From: a virus
Virus record (IMG/VR): IMGVR_UViG_3300005577_000102
Location: 1 to 21,236 of that record
Strand: one strand, 5' to 3'
DNA length: 21,236 nt
The notes below the pieces were generated by a model. It was not told where the DNA came from, did not search any database, and worked only from the letters and a program-made list of their open reading frames with translations. Position 1 is the first letter of the stretch. Every line of letters begins with the position of its first letter. Of the stretch, positions 15,183-21,236 are shown piece after piece. The translations under genes were made by a program, and so were the position numbers.

Positions 15183-17120
15183 ATGACCCAGCTCGTTTCC
15201 CGCGCATCGGACATCCGTGTCACCGAGATCAACCTCAGCTCCGTCATCACCAGCACGTCGGTCACGGTGGCTGCGGTCCCCGTGATCTCGAAGCAAGGTT
15301 CGACCCATCCCCTGCTGTTCACGAACGCTCGGGACTGGCTCGACGAATACGGCAACCCGGACCCGTCGATCTCGATGACGGTCCAGGCCGGCCTGAACTA
15401 CTTCACCGAAGGCAACCAGGCGTGGGGCCTGCGCGTCGTCGGCGCCGGTGCCGAATACGCCGGCGTGCTGATGTACGCCAACAGCTCGGGCACGACCGTG
15501 CTGAAGGGTCAGGTCACGGCCGACCCGCTGAACACGGACCTGAGCACCCTGGTGAGCCCGGGTGAAAAGGCCATCGCCCTGTTCTACCCGAACCGCGGCC
15601 CCGGCTCCTACGGCAACAACTACTCGATCGAAATCGCGACGGCGGCCGTGCAAGCCCCGACCGGCCTGGATGCCAACGCGCAGACCGGCAGCGGCTCGAT
15701 GTCGCCTGCGACCTACACGTACCAAGTGTCGGCCCTGAGCCCGACCGGCGAATCGCTGGCCAGCTCGCAGGTGCAAGTGGTGCTGGGCGGCCTGTCGGTC
15801 CCGATCGCCTCCATCACCCTGACCTGGGATGCGGTCGACGGCGCCATCGGCTACAACCTGTACGGCCGTGCCACGGGCGGCACCTACGGTCTGGTGGCCA
15901 CGGTCGGCGCCTCGACTCTGACGTTCGTGGATGACGGCACCGTCGTTCCCGACACTGGACACCAGCCGATCACGGACGGCGGCCTGGTCGTCGGCTCGGA
16001 CGAGTTCATCGTCTACGTCACGGACAACACGCAGCCGAACCAAGGCGCGCTGGAAGCCTGGACCTGCACGCTGAAGCAGAAGATCGGCTCGGACGGCACG
16101 CAGCTGGAACTCGAGCACCACATCAACCCGTTCTCGTCCTACATCCAGGTGGTGTCGAACGTGCCGGCGCTGACGTCGGTGCCCGCAATCGGCAACGCAG
16201 GCCCGCAGGCCATGACCGGCGGCGCGTCGGGTTCGACCCCGACCAGCTACCAGATCGCGGCTGCGATGCAGGTGTTCTCGAACAAGAGCCTGTACGGCAC
16301 GAACGTGTTCGTGAACGCGGGCATCGCCGATCCGATCTACCAGCTGGCCATCGACTCGCTGGTGCAGGCCCGCGGCGATGCCGTGTCCCTGATCGACGTT
16401 CCCTCGGCCAGCCAGAAGTTCCAGGCTTCGATCGACTACCGCAACCTGAGCCTGAACCTCAACTCGACGTACAGCGCGCTGTTCGGTCCCGACCTGCTGC
16501 AGGCGGACCTCATCAACGGCATGCAGGTCTACAACCCGCCTTCGGGCTGGGCGGCTGCCCTGTGCGCGCGTACCGATCGCGTGGCGAACCCCGCGTACTC
16601 GATCGCCGGCCTGAACCGCGGCCTGCTGAACGTGCTGAAGCAGCGCTACGCCTACGATGACGGCGAAGCCACGGCCCTCTTCAACGCGCAGGTGTCCTAC
16701 ACCCGCACGTTCGTGGGTCAAGGCATCGCGCTGTGGGAGCAACTGACGCTCGCAGGTCAGCAGTCGGCCCTGTCGTGGCTGTCGGTGCGTCGCATCACGA
16801 ACGTCATCAAGGTCTCGCTGTACAAGTTCCTGCTGTACTCGCTGCAAGAGATGGACACGGACGCCGTCCGTCGCCAGATCATCAACAGCTGCAGCCAGTA
16901 CCTGGACGCCGTGGTCCGTGCCAACGGCCTGAACTCGTACACGGTCGAGTGCGACAACGGCAACAACAGCGCGGCGACGGCCAACGCAGGCGTGCTCGTG
17001 GTGACGGTGGTCCTCGTGCCGAACATCCCGATCCACGAGATCCAACTGCAGATCGTGATCTCGAAGCAGGGTGTGACGTTCAGCGAAACCCTGTCGCAGG
17101 TCAACGGCAACACGCAGTGA
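15183..17120 (+). CDS. Contractile tail sheath protein with inserted Fn3-like domain, 645 residues
   Basis: The sheath subunit that contracts during infection. Sheath-like features are the N-terminal RVTEINLSSVITS and FTNARDWLDEYGNPDP, the GYN-free core strand GSYGNNYSIEI before the insertion, a middle portion with repeated short Ala/Gly strands, and the C-terminal portion (SVRRITNVIKVSLYKFLLYSL, then IPIHEIQLQIVIS) typical of the conserved sheath domain. Residues about 158-262 look like an inserted Fn3/Ig-like module: PTGLDANAQ, TYTYQVSALSPTGESLAS, ITLTWDAVDGAIGYNLYGR and TLTFVDDGT. Sheath strands resume with DEFIVYVTDNTQPN. The module would lie on the outer surface. Start ATG 15183 has only a weak ribosome site and probably depends on coupling to the previous gene. 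A tube gene follows after a hairpin. Confidence 0.85.
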   Translation: MTQLVSRASDIRVTEINLSSVITSTSVTVAAVPVISKQGSTHPLLFTNARDWLDEYGNPDPSISMTVQAGLNYFTEGNQAWGLRVVGAGAEYAGVLMYANSSGTTVLKGQVTADPLNTDLSTLVSPGEKAIALFYPNRGPGSYGNNYSIEIATAAVQAPTGLDANAQTGSGSMSPATYTYQVSALSPTGESLASSQVQVVLGGLSVPIASITLTWDAVDGAIGYNLYGRATGGTYGLVATVGASTLTFVDDGTVVPDTGHQPITDGGLVVGSDEFIVYVTDNTQPNQGALEAWTCTLKQKIGSDGTQLELEHHINPFSSYIQVVSNVPALTSVPAIGNAGPQAMTGGASGSTPTSYQIAAAMQVFSNKSLYGTNVFVNAGIADPIYQLAIDSLVQARGDAVSLIDVPSASQKFQASIDYRNLSLNLNSTYSALFGPDLLQADLINGMQVYNPPSGWAAALCARTDRVANPAYSIAGLNRGLLNVLKQRYAYDDGEATALFNAQVSYTRTFVGQGIALWEQLTLAGQQSALSWLSVRRITNVIKVSLYKFLLYSLQEMDTDAVRRQIINSCSQYLDAVVRANGLNSYTVECDNGNNSAATANAGVLVVTVVLVPNIPIHEIQLQIVISKQGVTFSETLSQVNGNTQ

Positions 17121-17128
17121 TGAGCCCT

Positions 17129-17154
17129 GGCCGGTCCTTTGATTAGGACCGGCC
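17129..17154 (+). terminator. 10-bp hairpin between sheath and tube genes
   Basis: Perfect 10-bp inverted repeat ggccggtcct/aggaccggcc around the loop ttgatt, 8 bases after the sheath stop. No strong T run follows (tccaactctctc). It may be a weak terminator, an RNA-processing or stability element, or a way to set the sheath-to-tube ratio. The tube gene's ribosome site lies just after it. Confidence 0.6.
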
Positions 17155-17177
17155 TCCAACTCTCTCAAGGAACAGAC

Positions 17178-17696
17178 ATGGCACGTACCAGCTACGACAA
17201 CATCCAGAACCTGCCCGACGCCGCGCAGTCCTGGAACTTCGACCTCTTCTTCCCCACGGTCCCGGGCACCTCCGGCATCGCGCGGTCGATGACGTACAAG
17301 TGCAAGACCACGGCCCTGCCTTCCAGCTCCATCGAACCCGTCGGCATCGAGCTGCACGGCATGAAGAAGCAGGAAGCCGGCCGTGCCACGTACCAGCACA
17401 CGTTCAACGCCACGATCATGGAGACGGTCGACTACTCGACCTACATGGCGATGCGCGCGTGGCGCGACTTCCAGCGCTCGTGGAAGAACAACACGGGCTC
17501 GAACTCGGCGGCCTACAAGGTCAACCTGGAGCTCGACGTCTACGACAACGCCGGCGCCATCAGCCAGACGATGATCCTCGCTGGCTGCTTCATCACCGAA
17601 ATCGCGGACGTGCAGTTCGACGGCGCGAGCTCGACGGTGATCGACCTGAGCCTCACGTTCAGCTTCGACTACATCAACGACGGCAACACGTTCTGA
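17178..17696 (+). CDS. Tail tube protein, 172 residues
   Basis: The inner tube subunit through which DNA passes. Size and layout match myovirus tube proteins (T4 gp19-like): an N-terminal NIQNLPDAAQSWNFDLFFPT, the strand-turn pattern with SMTYKCKTTALPSSSIEPVGIEL, a central helix region YMAMRAWRDFQRSW (about residues 93-106), then VNLELDVYDNAGAISQTMILAGCFITEIAD and the C-terminal strand IDLSLTFSFDYIN. ATG 17178 is preferred, with caagga upstream, over an in-frame TTG inside the hairpin loop at 17139. It directly follows the sheath gene, the usual sheath-tube order. Codon bias is extreme, consistent with abundance. The tagged-gene run begins 8 bases after its stop. Confidence 0.82.
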   Translation: MARTSYDNIQNLPDAAQSWNFDLFFPTVPGTSGIARSMTYKCKTTALPSSSIEPVGIELHGMKKQEAGRATYQHTFNATIMETVDYSTYMAMRAWRDFQRSWKNNTGSNSAAYKVNLELDVYDNAGAISQTMILAGCFITEIADVQFDGASSTVIDLSLTFSFDYINDGNTF

Positions 17697-17704
17697 GGCC
17701 GATC

Positions 17705-18082
17705 ATGAAACTGCAAGCTAAATCCAGGTTACTCGCGTCAGGTGTCGATCCGAAGGTCTCGAAAGCGACCGAGGAGTTTCTGACGATGGCACAGAAGCAT
17801 CTGAAGTCTGCCGGATTCGAGGTCAAAAAGCGCAAGCAGAGTGCCCTCTACGACTGGGAGTTTGAGAAGGACGGTCGCAGGATCGTCCTCAACGGCTGGC
17901 ACGGCACGGGTGGTTTCGGCGCCGGCAAGACGCTTTTTGACATCTTCGACACGGAACCGACTGCCGGCCACAAAGCCGACAAGTACGACCGTATTGTCCA
18001 CATTGAGCCCGACGCGAGCACCGAAGAGATGCTCAAGGCGGTGCATGATGGGACTGCCTACATCCAGTCGGTGAAGAAATGA
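17705..18082 (+). CDS. Tagged small protein 1 after the tail tube, 125 residues
   Basis: Begins MKLQAKSRLLASGV, the fullest copy of the shared tag, which fixes the start at 17705 within a longer open frame. After residues 11-35 (helical) comes an alpha/beta domain: KHLKSAGFEVKKRKQ, YDWEFEKDGRRIVLNGW, then GTGGFGAGKT (67-76) and a C-terminal helix. GTGGFGAGKT formally matches a Walker A pattern, but the protein is too short for a P-loop ATPase and has no visible Walker B, so I do not call it one. Codon use is looser than in the tube gene (AAA, GCT, TTA, TCC). The stop overlaps the next start as ATGA. I recognise no family; a packaged or injected small protein is inferred from the tag. Confidence 0.75.
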   Translation: MKLQAKSRLLASGVDPKVSKATEEFLTMAQKHLKSAGFEVKKRKQSALYDWEFEKDGRRIVLNGWHGTGGFGAGKTLFDIFDTEPTAGHKADKYDRIVHIEPDASTEEMLKAVHDGTAYIQSVKK

Positions 18083-18402
18083 AACTCAACGCCAAGGCAC
18101 GACTCCTGGCGCTGCAGGACCTCAAGACCCTCGGACCTCGGCTGCTCGAGGTCCTGAAGGACACGTTCGAGACCGCTGACTTCGAGCTCACGCACAACGG
18201 GCGTCAGGAGATCAAGAGCAACGGCCGTCTCTCCGATGGCATGTTCAAGATCGGCGCCCGCGACCTGAACAAGCTGGTGTTCACCCATCTCGGTTACAAG
18301 ATCGCGGACCACGGGTCCAAGATCACGTGGTCGAAGAAGGGTGAGCCCGGATGGGTCATGGAGCACATCGGCGGCAAGGTCCACCTCCACGAGGAACTGT
18401 GA
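18079..18402 (+). CDS. Tagged small protein 2, 107 residues
   Basis: Begins MKLNAKARLLALQDL, with Q to N and S to A changes relative to the previous copy. The body is alpha then beta: LGPRLLEVLKDTFETADFEL, then MFKIGARDLNKLVFTHLGYKIAD, and a closing strand (KITWSKKGEPGWVMEHIGG). I recognise no family. Overall arrangement (helix, FEL or FEV strand, then short strands) loosely resembles the preceding gene, so the two could be diverged paralogues beyond the tag; this is weak. Start and stop overlap both neighbours (ATGA and TGATG), so this gene is translated by coupling. It has no strong independent ribosome site. Confidence 0.72.
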   Translation: MKLNAKARLLALQDLKTLGPRLLEVLKDTFETADFELTHNGRQEIKSNGRLSDGMFKIGARDLNKLVFTHLGYKIADHGSKITWSKKGEPGWVMEHIGGKVHLHEEL

Positions 18403-18767
18403 TGAAGCTGCAGGCGAAGGCCAGACTGAGCTCGCTGATCTCCATCCTCGCCTCCGTCGTCAACACAACTGATCGGCCTCCGTCGACCTACATGGACGAA
18501 GCGGAGGCCGACCACCAGTTGCCGCGTGAAGACGAAGTCGACGATGAGTTGATCGGCAAGGGCATGGATGATGCCGACAACCCGGGTAACACCGGGTATC
18601 AGCCGGATGATGAGAACCAGAACCTCATCAAGCAGAGTGACGCCGAGATCATGCACAGCGACACGGGCCCAACATCCATGGGCATGGGTCTCGGTGCTGG
18701 TCATCGACTTCTGTCGACGGGTCCTCTGCAAGCCATGCCCGACCTCGGAGACTATCAGACCCTTTAA
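18402..18767 (+). CDS. Tagged small protein 3, acidic and probably disordered, 121 residues
   Basis: Begins MKLQAKARLSSLISILASVV, tag first and then a short hydrophobic helix (residues 9-20). Beyond residue 24 it is hydrophilic, acidic and rich in Asp, Glu, Asn, Gly and Pro (DEAEADHQLPREDEVDDEL, then DDADNPGNTGYQPDDENQN), ending in a Gly/Met-rich segment (MGMGLGAGHRLL). No folded domain is apparent. The start overlaps the previous stop by one base (TGATG at 18400-18404). A tagged protein with a long acidic disordered region is unusual among the set, and similar in composition to the first gene in the window. Function unknown. Confidence 0.7.
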   Translation: MKLQAKARLSSLISILASVVNTTDRPPSTYMDEAEADHQLPREDEVDDELIGKGMDDADNPGNTGYQPDDENQNLIKQSDAEIMHSDTGPTSMGMGLGAGHRLLSTGPLQAMPDLGDYQTL

Positions 18768-18777
18768 GGAGGACACG

Positions 18778-19470
18778 ATGAGCGATCCCATCCAGTGTTT
18801 CATGCTCGAAGTCGTGGAGCGCGAGACCGCGTTCGTATGCGCTTCGCTGAAGAGCGAACTGCGCGGCGGCTCCGTTCCAGCCGAACAGCGAGCATGTCCG
18901 AAGATGCCCGGTCGCCTCCATCGTGCAGAGATCCAGGTGCCTGTCGGCTTCGGTCTCTCCAACGTCTTCACGGGCGCCGACGACACCCTCTACGTGCAGC
19001 TGAGTGACAAGCGCGTCCAGCTGTGCTGCGACGGCTGCGGCATGGCCTTCAAGGCTGACGAGTCGGACGCGTGGTCTTCCCACCCGACTCGCTGGTACCG
19101 CAATCCGCGCACGGGCAAGGAAGGCTCGAACGCATATCAGGTGGGGTCACCTGGCGCCATCTACAGCGCGGACTGGCTCGATGATGAAGAGCACATGTCC
19201 GACCTGCTCAGCGACTACTACCGTCAGCAGTGGCGCGGCAAGCGCAAGCCCCTGACGGTGGTGCTGCCCGACAACACGCACTGGGTCGTGGATCAGAAGT
19301 CCACGATCCGCGGTCAACCGAATCAATGGGGTCCCGGTTGGACCATCACGGGCGACGCACCGTACTTGACTGCGAGCCCCAGCATCGACACGAACACGTA
19401 CCACGGCTTTCTCCAGTCGGGTGTCCTCACCCCTGACCTCGAAGGTCGTACATACGCAACCAGGACCTGA
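18778..19470 (+). CDS. Hypothetical protein without the tag, 230 residues
   Basis: It begins MSDPIQCFMLEVVERETAF and has no copy of the tag, the only exception in this run. The start follows a perfect taaggagg at 18766-18773, better than its neighbours. The N-terminal half has several Cys (residues C7, C21, C40 and CCDGCG near 82-87), perhaps a metal site. The C-terminal half is rich in Trp, Tyr, Asn and Gly (RWYRNPRTGKEGSNAY, then PDNTHWVVDQKSTIRG and WGPGWTITGDAPYLTASP), giving the look of a small beta-rich domain. I do not recognise a family. Its position inside the tagged run suggests joint expression rather than the same sorting. Confidence 0.72.
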   Translation: MSDPIQCFMLEVVERETAFVCASLKSELRGGSVPAEQRACPKMPGRLHRAEIQVPVGFGLSNVFTGADDTLYVQLSDKRVQLCCDGCGMAFKADESDAWSSHPTRWYRNPRTGKEGSNAYQVGSPGAIYSADWLDDEEHMSDLLSDYYRQQWRGKRKPLTVVLPDNTHWVVDQKSTIRGQPNQWGPGWTITGDAPYLTASPSIDTNTYHGFLQSGVLTPDLEGRTYATRT

Positions 19471-19472
19471 CG

Positions 19473-20324
19473 ATGAAGCTGCAAGCCAAGTCCCGTCTGT
19501 TGGCGTTCGCGCCAACGTCCGAGCTGACCGATGTGATCCGCACGCGGGTCGCTGAAGCGCTCCACAAGGTGGGGCTCAAGGTGCAGCCGCAGCACAGCGC
19601 CGGGATCTACCCCACCATCCTGTACTTCGACTTCGAGTCCAGCTCGTGGGCCATATCCATCGGCGAGGTCCAGCACGGCGTGGCACAGCTCTTCGTCGAG
19701 ACGCCACGCGAGATCACGAACGAAGCGCTGCGGCTCTTCACTCGCACCAAGAGCTGGGACGGTGTGGAGGCTGCGAACGAGCTGGTTCGACGTTGCCTCG
19801 CGACCCTGAAGAAGACGGGCATTCACTTCGAGCTCGAGCAGCCGAACGTGATTCACAAGCTGGTGACGATCGCCGGCACGTTCCCGGTCCCGAAGCAGCT
19901 GAAGGCCGCCAAGCAACAGCTGGCCTACCACTTCACCGAAGGCAAGAACGTGCGCAAGATCGAGCGCGAAGGCCTGAAGCTGACGAAGGAAGGCCAGGGC
20001 CTGTGGAAGGGCAGCCTCAAGTACGGCAAGCCCTCGATCTTCCTGACGATGTCGAAGAAGCCCGAAGTCGTGTCGCAGGTCATGGGCATGCTGCTGTCCA
20101 AGCGCTGGTCGCTGGAGGAGTGGGGCGAGTTCGATGAGTCGAAGCTCCGCGCTGTCAACGCGCAGTATCGTGCGGTCACGATCGATCTCGCGAAGGTCCC
20201 TGGCGCGGTGCTGTACCAGGACGAGCTGGTCGATGAGCCGGAGTTCAAGTTCATCACCGTGCCCGTGCCGCCCGAAGCCATCGTCTCCTTTTTCATGGTC
20301 GAACCCAACTGGTGGAATGCCTGA
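19473..20324 (+). CDS. Tagged ADP-ribosyltransferase-like protein, 283 residues
   Basis: A candidate enzyme that moves ADP-ribose from NAD+ onto a target. The tag MKLQAKSRLLAF is followed by a domain of residues about 15-145 with no recognised family. The C-terminal part then shows an ADP-ribosyltransferase pattern: YHFTEGKNVRKIEREGL (152-168, with H153, the usual H-x-T/S ... I ... GL first motif), PSIFLTMSKKP (187-197, the strand-and-turn of the second motif) and EFKFITVPVPPEAI (257-270, with the P-P-E-A-I ending seen in Tpt1/KptA- and DarT-like families; E-rich DELVDEPE precedes it). Whether it ribosylates proteins, DNA or RNA, or acts as an RNA 2'-phosphotransferase, cannot be read here. 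T4 Alt, packaged and injected, is the model for its suggested role. Start has caggacc upstream, 3 bases after the previous stop. Confidence 0.65.
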   Translation: MKLQAKSRLLAFAPTSELTDVIRTRVAEALHKVGLKVQPQHSAGIYPTILYFDFESSSWAISIGEVQHGVAQLFVETPREITNEALRLFTRTKSWDGVEAANELVRRCLATLKKTGIHFELEQPNVIHKLVTIAGTFPVPKQLKAAKQQLAYHFTEGKNVRKIEREGLKLTKEGQGLWKGSLKYGKPSIFLTMSKKPEVVSQVMGMLLSKRWSLEEWGEFDESKLRAVNAQYRAVTIDLAKVPGAVLYQDELVDEPEFKFITVPVPPEAIVSFFMVEPNWWNA

Positions 20325-20325
20325 G

Positions 20326-21236
20326 ATGAAACTCGAAGCTGAGACGCGCCTCATGCTCATGGAGGCGGCCGACGTCACCTATGAGCAGTACGCGACAGTG
20401 GTCGAAGCCCTGGCGCGTGATCCGCACGAGCTGCAAGCCTTCGAGTTCAAGGTGCCGAGTGCACTGAAGAAGCTGTGGTCCGAGCTGAAGGAAGTCGGAG
20501 CACTGCTGGCCGAGTCGGCTCACATCGGCTGGGACTCCATCGTCCAGGCCTTCAAAGAGAAGTCGGTGTTCCGACTCCTGAAGGGTGTGGGCTTCTCGAT
20601 CGCCAAGCTACTCAAGGCCGTCAAGAAGGCGATGGCACTTCCGGCGACCGCGTTGTTCGCGGCCTTCGATGATCTGATCGAGACCTTCGGTTCCTCGAAG
20701 CTGATGCAGCATCTCGATGTCCACGAGCGCGTGAAGAAGCTGGACGAAGTGATCCATCGCCATCCGGTGCTGACCAAGGTCACGGGTCTCGCAGTCGCAG
20801 GTTTCCTCGTGTGGGGATTCCTTCACGCGTCGTCGACCGGCGATGCAGACTACGACCTGGGCATCGTCGACGCGGTCATCAACTGCATCAAGGGTGACTA
20901 CAGCCTGGCCGACATGTTCGCCTCCAAGCAAGGCCTGAAGGACATCAGTGTCCTGCTGTTCGGTCTCGCGTCCGGTGGTCTCGGCATCACGGCCTACGGC
21001 GCCTCTCATGTGGAAGGCCTGCTGCACTTCCTCGGCTCCCACTCGGGCGATGCCGCGTCGCTCATGGTCGCGCTCTTCTACGCGGCAGCAAAGAAGCTGC
21101 ACCTCAAGATCAACTACGAGCACATGCCGCAGCCTCTGCACGGCGCACTCGTCATCGATCCGAAGGAGCCGCACGGTCGGACCCACAAGTGGTTCCATTC
21201 GCTGCCTGCCGAGGATCGCAAGGCCTACATGAAGAA
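20326..21236 (+). CDS. Tagged membrane-associated protein, truncated by window end
   Basis: Begins MKLEAETRLMLMEAAD, a more divergent tag (K to E at position 6) that keeps the L-x-A-x-x-R-L spacing. The frame stays open for 303 codons to the last base, with no stop. Residues about 45-125 are helical, with Lys-rich stretches (LLKGVGFSIAKLLKAVKKAM). Two hydrophobic segments, about 148-168 (VLTKVTGLAVAGFLVWGFLHA) and 207-225, could cross a membrane. The final segment (HGRTHKWFHSLPAEDRKAYMKK) is basic and His-rich. A membrane-active internal protein that helps DNA cross the host envelope would fit tag and topology, but that is inference. It starts one base after the preceding stop. Full length and family are unknown. 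Confidence 0.75.
   Translation, partial: MKLEAETRLMLMEAADVTYEQYATVVEALARDPHELQAFEFKVPSALKKLWSELKEVGALLAESAHIGWDSIVQAFKEKSVFRLLKGVGFSIAKLLKAVKKAMALPATALFAAFDDLIETFGSSKLMQHLDVHERVKKLDEVIHRHPVLTKVTGLAVAGFLVWGFLHASSTGDADYDLGIVDAVINCIKGDYSLADMFASKQGLKDISVLLFGLASGGLGITAYGASHVEGLLHFLGSHSGDAASLMVALFYAAAKKLHLKINYEHMPQPLHGALVIDPKEPHGRTHKWFHSLPAEDRKAYMK

Noticed and set aside
17139-17177. TTG start for the tail tube gene
   Set aside because: It lies in the loop of the 17129-17154 hairpin; ATG 17178 has a ribosome site and matches tube protein length.
15003-17399. Minus-strand open frame of about 798 codons opposite the tail sheath
   Set aside because: Same shadow effect opposite a confidently coding gene with strong codon bias.
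17899-17934. GTGGFGAGKT in the 17705 gene as a Walker A ATP-binding loop
   Set aside because: It fits G-x4-G-K-T formally, but the protein is only 125 residues, has no Walker B and is too small for a P-loop NTPase domain.

Overview
The window looks like part of the virion-morphogenesis region of a large, tailed, contractile-tail (myovirus-type) double-stranded DNA phage. All 22 genes I support lie on the plus strand, are tightly packed and mostly have good ribosome binding sites. The DNA is G+C-rich (above about 60% by eye) and the structural genes have strong CTG/CTC, GAC/GAG and AAG codon preference. This suggests a host among high-GC proteobacteria, but the sequence does not fix the host. 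The 1624-codon gene and the number of accessory structural genes suggest a jumbo-type genome (inference). No tRNA, rRNA, CRISPR array, insertion sequence or minus-strand gene was found.

Layout. 20-1836: three small genes of unknown function. 1781-6655: a giant SNF2-type helicase/translocase. 6725-9892: a head-assembly group with an Ala/Glu-rich protein, a small Gly-rich structural candidate, a prohead protease with a Cys/His cluster, two small proteins carrying a shared N-terminal tag, and a codon-atypical gene ending at a strong terminator. 9944-10102: the largest gene-free stretch (about 160 bases), probably a promoter and leader for the capsid block. 10103-13456: acidic scaffold candidate, decoration-like protein and major capsid protein, followed by a large hairpin. 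13549-14079: an acidic Ala-rich protein, then tandem terminators. 14198-17696: a tail block with a neck/sheath-completion-like protein, a small unknown, a tail sheath carrying an inserted Fn3-like domain, and the tail tube. 17705 to the end: a translationally coupled run of small proteins, five of six with the same tag; one has an ADP-ribosyltransferase-like C-terminus and the last, cut by the window end, has membrane segments.

Most notable is the short N-terminal motif, best form MKLQAKSRLLA, with core L-x-A-(K/E)-x-R-L. It opens eight otherwise dissimilar proteins (starts at 20, 8698, 9076, 17705, 18079, 18402, 19473 and 20326). The codons differ between copies, so the conservation is at protein level. 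With the adjacent protease-scaffold-capsid genes, the simplest reading is a capsid-targeting or virion-sorting signal like the short N-terminal signals of T4 internal proteins and Alt. The tagged set would then be candidate packaged and injected proteins, including the ADP-ribosyltransferase-like one. This is inference. The sequence directly shows the shared motif, its start-codon position and its gene context.
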